Shown in pieces: positions 10,801 to 19,746 of a stretch of 39,803 bases of DNA. Position numbers and translations under genes: made by a program. Numbering within the stretch: position 1 is the stretch's first letter; each line of letters begins with the position of its first letter. Under the pieces are notes generated by a model. It was given only the letters and a program-made list of their open reading frames with translations. It was not told the origin of the DNA and searched no databases. Source of the stretch: Eubacteriales Family XIII. Incertae Sedis bacterium (GTDB lineage: Bacteria; Bacillota; Clostridia; Peptostreptococcales; Anaerovoracaceae); assembly GCA_031260885.1 (NCBI GenBank), contig JAISKP010000213.1:1-39803 (forward strand), read 5' to 3'.

Positions 10801-10893
10801 TTCCTGATCGCGGATATGGACGATGACGGTACTATTACCGTGTTTGATACACTCCTGATTCTCCGGAGGGCAGCAGGCTTGCCGCTGATATAA
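7831..10893 (+). CDS. Scaffoldin-like protein: four cohesin modules, MBG-like repeats, C-terminal dockerin
   Basis: Four modules with (A/V)DNPGF...L.YD...LE signatures; MBG-like PxITYPTASEITYGQALSAV repeats; dockerin GDMDGDGYVTSYDVLLQLQYVYGY...ADMDDDGTITVFDTLLILRRAAG. Confidence 0.88.
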   Translation: MQSVKNRGKNRIISILTVAMLLMCLFPAAAFADDKATITVGNPIVAAPAEGYEPGATFRVPVTLADNPGFATVGFDLRYDTDALEVTGFDTSAGTLLNDANLIQPNPAIGAITGMYILANKLGDGILFYADFKVKDDAVGDAYEIGIGRISEAPLNFASLSGTAIPTDFVPTTITVKGEAPPATDPAQISLGSIAATESGEEFTVSATIADNPGFIGASFTLGYDTTALEIVSVTADGGLFASGLIWGSAAPGSVTFLNDGLTANITDNGKLFDVTFKVKTDATPGSYPITIGLKDGTANNFANWEAETVGVEFTGTSVTVSAPVPPAQVTLGSAPATDLGAEFTVSATVADNPGFTGASFTLGYDTTALEIVSVTADGGLFAGGLVWNAATNTVTFLNAEGLTDVTGDGKLFDVTFKVKTDATPGSYPITIGLKDGNANYFVNWEAKTVGVEFTGTSVTVKPPLPTGLKFVIGDLDGYLGQDIVVPVNLVDNPGFAAVAFTVDFDEDIFELKDADFTVSGFTDVTFVGSFTADGSGSDLGLPDGSYVITLVKLNGTDANIDGDGLLFNLVFKVKAGADPGSAEIKLIQQGPVSGWVGTTPVTGIPATIVPGTVEVLDLIIPTAADFSFTPTAATYNGSQHAVTVTATNDNVGAVTAVYYTGTGDTTYSKSAAAPIDAGTYTVSVDVAVAAIYGPFEGLELGTFTINKAAAPPITYPTASEITYGQALSAVVLSPASNDYGSFAFDSSIDLTATPDAGTYSYPVVFNTNDATLKNYEAITPLVQDVSVTVKKALAPLITWPTASAITYGQALSAVTLSGGSTAYGSFDWASSVVLTTVPNAGPHDYPVVFTPSAATVKNYETITTLTEDVTVTVNKAPAPSITWPTAGTIKEGKALSTSALTGGSTALGSFSWTSGTTVPPLAGGSYSVTFTPNADTINNYLPITSNTSNVSVAVRKAGDMDGDGYVTSYDVLLQLQYVYGYLPPPTGLEFLIADMDDDGTITVFDTLLILRRAAGLPLI

Positions 10894-10928
10894 ACAGCTC
10901 AAGCCAAGGAAGAAAACGGTTTTTCATG

Positions 10929-10958
10929 TTCCTCCCCGGATATATTCCCGGGGAGGAA
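10929..10958 (+). promoter_or_regulatory. Strong hairpin overlapping a Shine-Dalgarno-like sequence
   Basis: TTCCTCCCCGG-atatattc-CCGGGGAGGAA, 11-bp perfect stem. Confidence 0.6.
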
Positions 10959-10984
10959 TATGAATGAAAGACGGAGGAACAGAA

Positions 10985-11983
10985 ATGCAGTATTTTAGGA
11001 TAAAAAGGAACGGACTAGTCATCTTGTTGCTTGCACTGATCGTGACAGTAGGGCTTTGCCCGTTGCCTGCATTTGCTGCGCCGCCGGCGACGATTGAACT
11101 TGGAAATATCAGTGGATCACAGACGCCGGGAGACGCGTTTACGGTACCGGTAACGATCGCAGACAACCCGGGCTTTGCGGCGGCGACGCTTGAGTTCACG
11201 TACGATCATAGTGTTTTGGAAGTTGTTTCACTGAGCACGGCAGGAACGCTGCTCGACGCGGCCGAAGATCTCGTGGTCTATGATTTTTCGAAAACGGATG
11301 CAATAGCCTATTTCAACGGCTTAGGTTCCGGCACCGGCACATTGGTAAATATCGCAAGCGATGGTACGTTATTCAACATCACATTCAAAGTCAAATCCGG
11401 CGCAACGACCGGAAACTACAATTATTCAGCCCGGCTTTATCAAGGTCAGGCAAAGAACTTCATCGACAAGGATGGGGGGACGGTAGCCGTCTCCTTCCAA
11501 TCCGGCAGTGTCGGAGTGGATGACGGCACGGACACAGGTTCCGGCGGCACGGGCACAGGTTCCGGCGGCACAGGAACGGGTACCGGCACAGGTGGCTCTG
11601 GAACGGGTACAGGCGGCACAGGAACGGGTACCAGCACAGGTGGCTCTGGAACGGGCACAGGTGGAACGGGCACAGGGACAGGCGGCACAGGTACAGGTAC
11701 AGGTAGCTCCGGAACGGGCACAGGTACAGGTACGGGTAGCACCGGAACGGGTACAGACGGCACAGGCACAGGTGGTACAGGAACCGGAACTCAAGGGCGA
11801 AACATTTCGGATGAGCCGACGCCTCAGGGTGCCGGAGACGGTTCTGGCTTTGATTTCCTCTCTTTGCCCTGGGGATGGATTCTGCTCATTCTTGCCGTAT
11901 TGGCAGGCGGTCTCTTCTTCTTCATCCTATACCGCAGACGCAAAAAAGACTACGACGAAGACGAACATGATGATGCGGCGTGA
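10985..11983 (+). CDS. Single-cohesin protein with Gly/Thr/Ser-rich linker and C-terminal TM anchor
   Basis: Signal peptide; ATIELGNISGSQTPGDAFTVPVTIADNPGFAAATLEFTYDHSVLEVVSL; GTGTGG linker; WGWILLILAVLAGGLFFFILYRRRKK; start at 10985 favoured by ggaggaac RBS (ORF track start 10964). Confidence 0.87.
   Translation: MQYFRIKRNGLVILLLALIVTVGLCPLPAFAAPPATIELGNISGSQTPGDAFTVPVTIADNPGFAAATLEFTYDHSVLEVVSLSTAGTLLDAAEDLVVYDFSKTDAIAYFNGLGSGTGTLVNIASDGTLFNITFKVKSGATTGNYNYSARLYQGQAKNFIDKDGGTVAVSFQSGSVGVDDGTDTGSGGTGTGSGGTGTGTGTGGSGTGTGGTGTGTSTGGSGTGTGGTGTGTGGTGTGTGSSGTGTGTGTGSTGTGTDGTGTGGTGTGTQGRNISDEPTPQGAGDGSGFDFLSLPWGWILLILAVLAGGLFFFILYRRRKKDYDEDEHDDAA
11538..11793 (+). repeat. Low-complexity GGCACAGG/GGAACGGGTACA tandem repeat encoding Gly-Thr-Gly linker
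   Basis: Direct reading of sequence. Confidence 0.85.
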
Positions 11984-12055
11984 CACATCTCTGATATAAT
12001 TATGTGGTTAGTCTTCCTCTGAAATGATGAACTGGAACGGAACGGATGGAATAAA

Positions 12056-13018
12056 ATGATCTTTACGAACGGACAAAACAAACAGAACCTGATTCGGAAC
12101 GGCACATGGATTCTTGTTTTTGCGGTGATGATCGCCGCCTTCGCTTTTTCGCCGCTTACGGCATTTGCCGATGATGCTGCCAAGATCACAGTCGGCAGCC
12201 AGAGCCAGGAACAGGAAGCCGGAAGTGAGTTTACCGTACCGGTGAACCTTGAAAACAACCCCGGATTTGCCGGAGCGACCTTCGCTGTCAGCTATGACGC
12301 AGAGGCGCTGGAACTCCTCGAAATTGACGGTAAAGACGGCATTCTCAGTTCGTCGCTGTTGGTAAATCTTCCGGAGCATTCTGCAGGATACCTGAGCTTT
12401 TCGAAAAACAATACGGAAAACGGTCTGTTGTTCAATCTGACCTTCAAGGTCAAGGACAGCGCCAAGACCGGCAATTATGATATTGTCGTAAATCTGAAGG
12501 ACAATCTTGAAAAGAATTTTGTGAGTATTGAAGCAAAGGTGGTGCCTGCAACGTTCACCTCCGGTACGGTATCGGTCAAAGCGGCAGCTGAACCGCCGAT
12601 TACGACCACTCCCGGCGGGCAGAATGTCACGGATTCGATTGACGTCAACGCTTCGGGGTCGAGTCAGGCAACGGTAGGGACGCCGATCTTTATAAGCGCC
12701 AAAGAAGGAAGTCTGAACTGGAATGCGGCGCAGTTTGACGGATATTATGATGCGGAAAAGGGCGGCTATGTGCTTACGCCAAAGACGACAGGCAAGGCCG
12801 AGTTGAAGTATACGGATGAAGCCGGAAATGAAAAGTCTCTTGAGGTAGAAATTGGTGATGCGCAGACGCCGCTTATCGCGAGCAATAGCACACATCCCGG
12901 TTGGCTGATTCCGCTGATCATCTGTGCCGCTGTGGTCATTGCGGCGCTGATCGTTTTCTTTATCATAAGGCGTAGGAAAGCCGGGCTTGCAACAGAGAAA
13001 GACGGCACAGAGCAGTAG
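12056..13018 (+). CDS. Single-cohesin protein with C-terminal TM anchor
   Basis: Signal peptide; AKITVGSQSQEQEAGSEFTVPVNLENNPGFAGATFAVSYDAEALELLEI; HPGWLIPLIICAAVVIAALIVFFIIRRRKAG. Confidence 0.87.
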   Translation: MIFTNGQNKQNLIRNGTWILVFAVMIAAFAFSPLTAFADDAAKITVGSQSQEQEAGSEFTVPVNLENNPGFAGATFAVSYDAEALELLEIDGKDGILSSSLLVNLPEHSAGYLSFSKNNTENGLLFNLTFKVKDSAKTGNYDIVVNLKDNLEKNFVSIEAKVVPATFTSGTVSVKAAAEPPITTTPGGQNVTDSIDVNASGSSQATVGTPIFISAKEGSLNWNAAQFDGYYDAEKGGYVLTPKTTGKAELKYTDEAGNEKSLEVEIGDAQTPLIASNSTHPGWLIPLIICAAVVIAALIVFFIIRRRKAGLATEKDGTEQ

Positions 13019-13079
13019 CCGGTCGGAGGAGGAAAAGACCGTACGGCGCTGCAAACCGATGAAAGGCAAGGTGGGATAT

Positions 13080-16000
13080 ATGTTCACAAAGATGTTGCGT
13101 GCGCGGACAATACGCGTTTTTTCCGCTTTTCTGATTGCGGCGATGCTTGTGACCGGTGTGATTCCGATGAGCACGCCGTATCTTGCCTACGCTGCGGAAG
13201 CGGCGGATGAAGAAGGCGTCCCGGATCTTGAAGAACCACCTGCCACCGCACTTCCGGACACGGAAGCGGCGGAAGTTCAAGCTTTGGTAGCAGCACCGGA
13301 TGACGTCACCCCGTTGGCAACGGAATCGGATTTAATCATCCTTCACGGCGGAGAGATTCTTACCACCTCATCCACCGGCACGGGTTCCGATCCGATGCAT
13401 ACACAGGTGAAATATAAGCTCGCCGCTGATGCTGCGGGCGAGATCACGATTACGCCGGATCCGCACAACAACGGCATTACGATCATCGGGAATGGCGCCG
13501 GCAGTGCGCCGAACAACATCACGCTCAACATCGCCAAGGGGATCAATCTCACCATCGAAGATGTTTATCTGCGCACGGCGAACGATGCGTATCTGATTAA
13601 TTTCAACGGAATCCTCGGAAACAGCAATCTCATGGAAAATCAGCTGACGCTGGTGGGGATGAACATCCTCGAAAACGACGTTTCAAACGGTGTGAAAGCG
13701 GTCATTCATGCGGCACCCGCTGTGAGCCTCGAGATCGTCGGCAACGGAGATCTCTATCTGAAGAAAAATACCGCCGGTGCCGGAATCGGCGGAAACGGGG
13801 TGTCCCAAAGCAGCGACACGCCGGAGACGCCGGGTCTGCTGACGATCGGCAGCGGCAATTTCTACCTTTCCGGCAGCGGCAACGGCGCATTGATCGGCAC
13901 GGGCGGCGGCGGTAATCCGGCGGTGCCAAACGACATCACGATCAACGGCGGAAATCTCAATGTGGCGACCGCTTCGGCGGCGGCGGCGATCGGCGGCAGT
14001 GCAAACAGCCCCGGCGGGAATGTATATCTGAACGGCGGCGCGGTCACAGCGACGACGGATGCGCAGGGTTCCGCGATCGGACGAGGCGGCAGTGCAACGC
14101 CGGGCACCGGCGGCGGCCAGCTGACCATCAGCGGCGGCTCCCTTAAGACAGTCGCAACGCAGGGAGCTGTATCCTATTGGGGTGGACTCGCCGGCGTTAC
14201 CGATCTTGTGGTCACAGCATCGGTAATAGATACGGGCAGCACACCCGCAGCCCCCGGACTCCTTGATTTTAATACATCGGATTTGAGCACGCCCGCAAGC
14301 TATTTTTCGGTGCTTGCAAACAATGCGCCGTTCTATCGCGGCGGCTTGCATACTTACGATTACAACGCTGCGGCGACGGGCAATATCTTAAACAGCTGGA
14401 CTGCTGCGTCGGATCCAAAGCTCTACCTTGAACTCCCCAAAAGTACGACGCGCCTGTCCGTGAACGGTGCGGGCTATACGCTTGAATGGCATGAAGGCAG
14501 CGAGACATTTTCATGGATTCCGGGAGATCCGGATGACGGCAGCTTCTGGAACGGGATGACCGACACGACTTGGTATGATGAATCCGCTGCGGAGTTTTGG
14601 CTTCAGGGCGGCGGGCAGCTCGCAGGTCTTGCAGAAATCGTAAACGGTACCGCTGTCGGCATCGATCAGGATGATTTTACGGGAAAGACGATCCATCTGC
14701 TAAATGACATCAATCTCAACAGTCTGCCTTGGACACCGATCGGCGGCGGCGAGACGACGATCACGTTTGAATATACCAGCCCGGTGAATGGCTTTAAGGA
14801 TGCCTCTCTCACAAATGTGATCGACGATGAGAGTTATTCCTTCAATGGGACATTCAACGGAAATGCGAAGGCGATTACAGGGTTCCGTATCGATGCAACG
14901 GATGGGCTGCAGGGATTCTTCGGCTACCTCGGCGAGCAGGGCATTGTGAATAGATTAACGATCAACGGAACGCTCAGGACCACGACCTCGTGGGATGCGG
15001 TCGGCGGACTCGTCGGTTTCAACCGGGGTTTGATCGATCACTGTACGGTTCAGGTGAATGTCCTCGCGACGACTGCTTACAACGTAGGCGGTGTTGCGGG
15101 TTTCAATGACGGACGCACGGGCAACGGCATCATACAATATACCGCCAATCAGGGCAACGTCCACGGTTATGTAAAGGTCGGCGGCATTACGGGACAGAAC
15201 GCCGGATTCATCAAAAGTTGTTACAACGTCGGCAATGTGAACGGGACGAACGCATCTTCCAAAAACGGGGTCGGCGGCATTGCGGGCAGAAACGGCAACA
15301 ACAACACCGCTGTGGAGGTCGGCGTGATCGTCGACAGCTTTGCGATCTGTGAAGTGGGTCGCGACGGCGGGCAGAAATGGGTCGGCGGCATTACCGGCTT
15401 CCAGAACAATCTGTCTCATATCGAAAACAGCTATTTTGCAGGCAGCTTTCCAAACTGGAACAACAACTCCAACAACCCGATAGCCGGCTACACGGACATC
15501 CCGGCGCTCGCTACCGAGGTGAATCTGAACAACTATACGCTCAATACGCTCCAGCATTCCGGGTCCGCAATCGGAGAGATCGGCATCGCCAAGACGATTG
15601 AAGAGATGAAATCTCCCGCGTTTATCGGTCTGCTGAATGGGATTGACGGTGTGGGTCGCGCCTATCTGCCCGATCTTGCGAGTGCGGCAGCGTTGAACGA
15701 CGGATTCCCGATCCTTCGGGGTGTGCATACGGAGGATACGGCGGTTCCTACCGGAGTCCGCATCGTGCAGGATCCGGTTCACGAGACGAACAATCCGGAA
15801 GATCCGGACAGCTACTATTACACGCAAGGTGACAGATTCAATACAAAAGGATTTTTGGCGGTCGCCGACTTCAGCGACGGCACCACGGAAAAGATCAACA
15901 ACATCGAACTGAGCATTCCGGGGATGCTTTCGGATACGGATACAAGCATCACGATTACGGCCGTATACGGGGAATTCTCTGCCTCCAGGAGCTATCCGCT

Positions 16001-17741
16001 TGTTGTCATAAGGGATGATCTTCTCAGCATCAACGTCATCACGCAGCCGTCGGTCAAGATCTACGGCGACGGGGAGCAATTCAACACCTATCTTCTCTCC
16101 GTCCGTGCGAATTTCAACAGCGGAAGGCAGCTCTATCTGACGGAGGATCAGTATACCTATGCGCCGCGGACGCTTCATACGGGAGACACGGGGGTCACGC
16201 TCAGCTACGTCTTCAACGAGGTGGAAAAGACTGTAACGATTCCGGTCACGGTGCTGTCGGTAACGCGTCCGGAGGAGCCGGAACCCGATTCATTTTTGAT
16301 CGAAAATGAGGAAGAACTGATCTGGTTTACGGAGAAGGTTTCCAAAGCGAACTGGACTGAATACAACGCGACGCTGATGAACGATCTGGATATGCGCGGT
16401 ACATTGTTTTATCCCATCGGATTCTATGAAGGTACCTTCGACGGCAACGGAAAATCCATAACGCTCGGTGTGCAGGGTGTGTCTCTCAACAACTCCTATC
16501 TCGGTCTGTTTAAGACGATCGGCGAAGACGGCATCGTAAAGAATCTTACGATCAAGGGCACCGTAACCGGCGGTACTTACCTTGGCGGCGTGGCCGGTCA
16601 AAGCTATGGAACGATCGAAAACTGCAGGAATGAAGCGGTGATCACCGGCACAGGCACAGCGATGGTGCATGCCGGCGGCATCGTCGGCAGATTGGACGGA
16701 ACGATCTTGGGCTGTGAGAATACCGGTTCCGTCGGGGCACAAAACTATACCGGCGGCATCGCAGGTTGTGCGTATGCAGGTGCGTTGATCGAGGATTCAA
16801 CGAACACAGGTGCCATAACAGCTGTGAGTTCCGGTTGCGGCGGCATTTCCGGAGTTCTGGAAGGCAGCGCACGCGTCCTGAACTCGACAAATAAAGGCGC
16901 GGTTACGGGTACCTATTCCATCGGCGGCATCGTGGGCGATCACAGAGGCACGGGAATCCTGAGCGGACTGCGCAATGAGGGTGCGGTCAGTGCGACCAGT
17001 ACCGCTACCACGGCGAGCTATTCCGTCGGCGGGATCGCAGGTTATCTGTCGGGATCGCCTTCAGCGGGCGGGGTTATAGAGAGTATGAATATCGGTTCCG
17101 TCTCGGGAACGGTGCAGAATACGGGCGGCATCGTCGGCTATATTGTCGGTTCGGGCACGGTTACCTCCTGCTACAACGGGGGCACGGTGACCGGCCTTGC
17201 GGCGCGTATCAATACCGCTGTCGGTGGGGTGATCGGCGCGGTAAACAGCAATGCAGTGGCGGTTACGGGCGGCTACAATACCGGCATCTTCACCAAGTCG
17301 GGCAGCTATGCCTCGTATCAGGGTCCGGTCATCGGTCAGTACAAACCCGCCGGTGCAATCAATGAAACAAAGATAAACAACAACTACTATTCTGCCGATT
17401 CCGTCCCGGACGCCCTGACCGTATCCGTGGGCAGCGTCGTTACGGCGGCAAACCGCGAGACGGTACGCACGCTTCTCTCCGGCATCACGACGGAACGGAT
17501 CGTCATGCTGAATGCCGGATATCCCATTCCGATCAGTCTCTATACCGGACCGATCGGCACGGGGAACGTGGACGGCGACGGCGATATTACGGTGTTCGAT
17601 GCGGTGCTTATCCTCAGGGCTATTGTCGGTCTCGACGCGTTTTCGGACGAACAGATCGTCGCTGCGGATATAGACGGCGACGAATTTATCACCGTGTTCG
17701 ATGTCGTACTTTTGCTTCGCAGAATCGTCGGTTTAGAATAG
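13080..17741 (+). CDS. Secreted GLUG-repeat surface protein with C-terminal dockerin
   Basis: Signal peptide from MFTKMLRARTIRVFSAFLIAAMLV; GLUG repeats; dockerin GNVDGDGDITVFDAVLILRAIVGLDAFSDEQIVAADIDGDEFITVFDVVLLLRRIVGLE; start uncertain (ORF track 12987). Confidence 0.87.
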   Translation: MFTKMLRARTIRVFSAFLIAAMLVTGVIPMSTPYLAYAAEAADEEGVPDLEEPPATALPDTEAAEVQALVAAPDDVTPLATESDLIILHGGEILTTSSTGTGSDPMHTQVKYKLAADAAGEITITPDPHNNGITIIGNGAGSAPNNITLNIAKGINLTIEDVYLRTANDAYLINFNGILGNSNLMENQLTLVGMNILENDVSNGVKAVIHAAPAVSLEIVGNGDLYLKKNTAGAGIGGNGVSQSSDTPETPGLLTIGSGNFYLSGSGNGALIGTGGGGNPAVPNDITINGGNLNVATASAAAAIGGSANSPGGNVYLNGGAVTATTDAQGSAIGRGGSATPGTGGGQLTISGGSLKTVATQGAVSYWGGLAGVTDLVVTASVIDTGSTPAAPGLLDFNTSDLSTPASYFSVLANNAPFYRGGLHTYDYNAAATGNILNSWTAASDPKLYLELPKSTTRLSVNGAGYTLEWHEGSETFSWIPGDPDDGSFWNGMTDTTWYDESAAEFWLQGGGQLAGLAEIVNGTAVGIDQDDFTGKTIHLLNDINLNSLPWTPIGGGETTITFEYTSPVNGFKDASLTNVIDDESYSFNGTFNGNAKAITGFRIDATDGLQGFFGYLGEQGIVNRLTINGTLRTTTSWDAVGGLVGFNRGLIDHCTVQVNVLATTAYNVGGVAGFNDGRTGNGIIQYTANQGNVHGYVKVGGITGQNAGFIKSCYNVGNVNGTNASSKNGVGGIAGRNGNNNTAVEVGVIVDSFAICEVGRDGGQKWVGGITGFQNNLSHIENSYFAGSFPNWNNNSNNPIAGYTDIPALATEVNLNNYTLNTLQHSGSAIGEIGIAKTIEEMKSPAFIGLLNGIDGVGRAYLPDLASAAALNDGFPILRGVHTEDTAVPTGVRIVQDPVHETNNPEDPDSYYYTQGDRFNTKGFLAVADFSDGTTEKINNIELSIPGMLSDTDTSITITAVYGEFSASRSYPLVVIRDDLLSINVITQPSVKIYGDGEQFNTYLLSVRANFNSGRQLYLTEDQYTYAPRTLHTGDTGVTLSYVFNEVEKTVTIPVTVLSVTRPEEPEPDSFLIENEEELIWFTEKVSKANWTEYNATLMNDLDMRGTLFYPIGFYEGTFDGNGKSITLGVQGVSLNNSYLGLFKTIGEDGIVKNLTIKGTVTGGTYLGGVAGQSYGTIENCRNEAVITGTGTAMVHAGGIVGRLDGTILGCENTGSVGAQNYTGGIAGCAYAGALIEDSTNTGAITAVSSGCGGISGVLEGSARVLNSTNKGAVTGTYSIGGIVGDHRGTGILSGLRNEGAVSATSTATTASYSVGGIAGYLSGSPSAGGVIESMNIGSVSGTVQNTGGIVGYIVGSGTVTSCYNGGTVTGLAARINTAVGGVIGAVNSNAVAVTGGYNTGIFTKSGSYASYQGPVIGQYKPAGAINETKINNNYYSADSVPDALTVSVGSVVTAANRETVRTLLSGITTERIVMLNAGYPIPISLYTGPIGTGNVDGDGDITVFDAVLILRAIVGLDAFSDEQIVAADIDGDEFITVFDVVLLLRRIVGLE

Positions 17742-17757
17742 TTTTAATGGGATATGC

Positions 17758-19746
17758 ATGAGGAAAAACAAAAGGACATTTCGAAATAGAGCCCTGATCG
17801 CCTGCATCATATTTTTGCTGGCGGTTACTTATACTCCATATTTATTGGACGCTTCATCGGACGGATTTTTTGTTCATGCGGCAGAACCGGGAGAGGGCGA
17901 GGAACCCGGAACGGAAGACCCCGGAACGGAAGATCCCGGAACAGAGGACCCCGGAACAGAGGATCCGCCCGGGTTACTGCCTGCGCCGACGATCAATTGG
18001 CCGACGGCAGCGCCGATCACCTACGGAAAGTCGGTAGGAGAATCAACGCTCACCGGTGGATCGACGGAATATGGCTCTTTCCAATGGGGATCCGCGGATG
18101 CCGGAATTTATCCGCCTGCGGGCACATACGAATATACGGTCAATTTCATCCCGAGCGCGGAGACACAGGAAAAATATGAGCCGATCATTCAACGCACACA
18201 CGGCGTGAGTCTGACCGTCTCGAAAGCGGTGCCATCGGGTGTTGATTTCCCGGTTACCGTACCGATCTTAGAGTCCGCAGGGCTCAGCTTGCGAGATGTT
18301 CCATTCTTAGATGGTGTCGGAGACGGTACTTTCGCTTGGGAATTTCCCGATTTTGTTCCAAAGGCACCCGGTGGGCTCTACAATATCGTCTTTACGCCGA
18401 ATGATCCTGCAAATTTTGAAACAGTTTACGGGAAAGCCCACCTGACGGTCATTTCCCAAAATGAGCAGAGTGAAAGCCACTACGATTCGACCTATACGTC
18501 GGATACGCTGACGATCAGGATCGGCGTAATGGGCGGCAAATGGAAGACGCTGAAAGTTTATCGTTATTCGGATGTCTGGAATGACTTTTATGTCTACGAT
18601 CAGCCCTTCACCTGGATTGACAACGGCGGTTTTCTGGTGCTTCAGGCGGTGCGGGGTGTAAACTTAGAAGACCTGCTCTTTGCTGCGCTTGCGGAGGACA
18701 ATGCTACATACGATACGCTGGATGCGCTTACCGATGGCGATATTCAGATGATTTACTTCAATACAAATGACAAAGGGTACTACACCAATCGGTCTCCGGC
18801 ATCGCTGTTCAATGATTTTCAGGCTTATTTTCCGGCACTTCCGGACGGCTGGAACTTTGAATGGAATGACTATGGCGGCATGGATGCGAACAGCGGCGTC
18901 ACTTCGGTGAAGCCGATGCTCGGACTTGAAGAATATTGGCATCGTGTCGTACCGCCGAGTGAGAACGATGGAAAGGTCGGACTCTCTTTGGGCGATATGG
19001 CCAATACCGACTACTGGCGAGATATAAACAACTATTGGAATAAGGTTACCTCAGGTGCCCGTTTCCGGCTCGCATGGGGGATGCCTTCATCCACCGCAAT
19101 CACAGGACATGATTCTGCGAAGTACATCGATCGGATCGACTTGATGGTCAAAGCGAGTACTGTCGTGGAAGGAGGTCGCTTTGCGGATTATTACAGCACC
19201 TTCACCGAAGATCAGCAGCCTGTGCGCCCTGGCACGCCCGGCGGCCCTGATGGACCGGGTGGTTCCGGCGGATCGGGCGGCGGTACAAATGACGGCGACG
19301 GCGGCTCGGGTGGAAGCGGCACGAACAATTCGGAAAACGGTGGGAGTTCTTCGGGAACAAGCGACACGCAGGGCGGTACAAATAAGATCGTAGAGCTCAC
19401 GCTTGCGGACGGTACGGTGGTTCGTGCGCTGGAACTTGACCCGAGTATGTTCCTGCAGCAGGCTCCGGATTTTAATCTGTCGACGCTGCGCGGTGCGGAT
19501 CTGTTGAAAGCACAAAATCTCAGCCTTCTCGAACTGTCGGGCAACGGCGGCGGAGACGGCAGCGATGGGAAGACGGTCAAAATAGAGGATAACGGTGTGC
19601 CGTTGGTGATCCCGACGGATCCCAGGATTCTTACAACCGTCCTCCTGCTCCTTGCGATCGCGTTTGCAGCGGGCGGACTGTCTTCATTCTTAAAAGGTCG
19701 GATTCGAATTTCGGAAGGAGTATTTTATTGGATATCAGCTCAGTAA
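17758..19746 (+). CDS. TM-anchored surface protein with MBG-like repeat and SUOX-like domain
   Basis: Signal peptide; (PGTED)n linker; TINWPTAAPITYGKSV MBG-like; RFRLAWGMPSSTAITGHDSAKYIDRIDLMVK; Gly-rich linker; ILTTVLLLLAIAFAAGGL TM. Confidence 0.7.
   Translation: MRKNKRTFRNRALIACIIFLLAVTYTPYLLDASSDGFFVHAAEPGEGEEPGTEDPGTEDPGTEDPGTEDPPGLLPAPTINWPTAAPITYGKSVGESTLTGGSTEYGSFQWGSADAGIYPPAGTYEYTVNFIPSAETQEKYEPIIQRTHGVSLTVSKAVPSGVDFPVTVPILESAGLSLRDVPFLDGVGDGTFAWEFPDFVPKAPGGLYNIVFTPNDPANFETVYGKAHLTVISQNEQSESHYDSTYTSDTLTIRIGVMGGKWKTLKVYRYSDVWNDFYVYDQPFTWIDNGGFLVLQAVRGVNLEDLLFAALAEDNATYDTLDALTDGDIQMIYFNTNDKGYYTNRSPASLFNDFQAYFPALPDGWNFEWNDYGGMDANSGVTSVKPMLGLEEYWHRVVPPSENDGKVGLSLGDMANTDYWRDINNYWNKVTSGARFRLAWGMPSSTAITGHDSAKYIDRIDLMVKASTVVEGGRFADYYSTFTEDQQPVRPGTPGGPDGPGGSGGSGGGTNDGDGGSGGSGTNNSENGGSSSGTSDTQGGTNKIVELTLADGTVVRALELDPSMFLQQAPDFNLSTLRGADLLKAQNLSLLELSGNGGGDGSDGKTVKIEDNGVPLVIPTDPRILTTVLLLLAIAFAAGGLSSFLKGRIRISEGVFYWISAQ

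Noticed and set aside
11538-11793. CRISPR-like repeat array
   Set aside because: In-frame Gly/Thr-coding minisatellite without spacers.
11930-11983. LPXTG-type sorting signal at the C-terminus of the cohesin protein
   Set aside because: No LPXTG-like motif before the hydrophobic segment; long acidic tail after RRRKK fits a simple TM anchor.
839-13018. Cellulosome for plant polysaccharide degradation
   Set aside because: Cohesins and dockerins are present but no glycoside hydrolase, polysaccharide lyase or CBM was recognised; cargo are GLUG and SUOX-like proteins.
12008-13174. 388-aa minus-strand ORF
   Set aside because: Overlaps a clear cohesin gene with signal peptide and TM anchor; no domain.
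14955-16178. 407-aa minus-strand ORF
   Set aside because: Antisense shadow of the third GLUG/dockerin gene.
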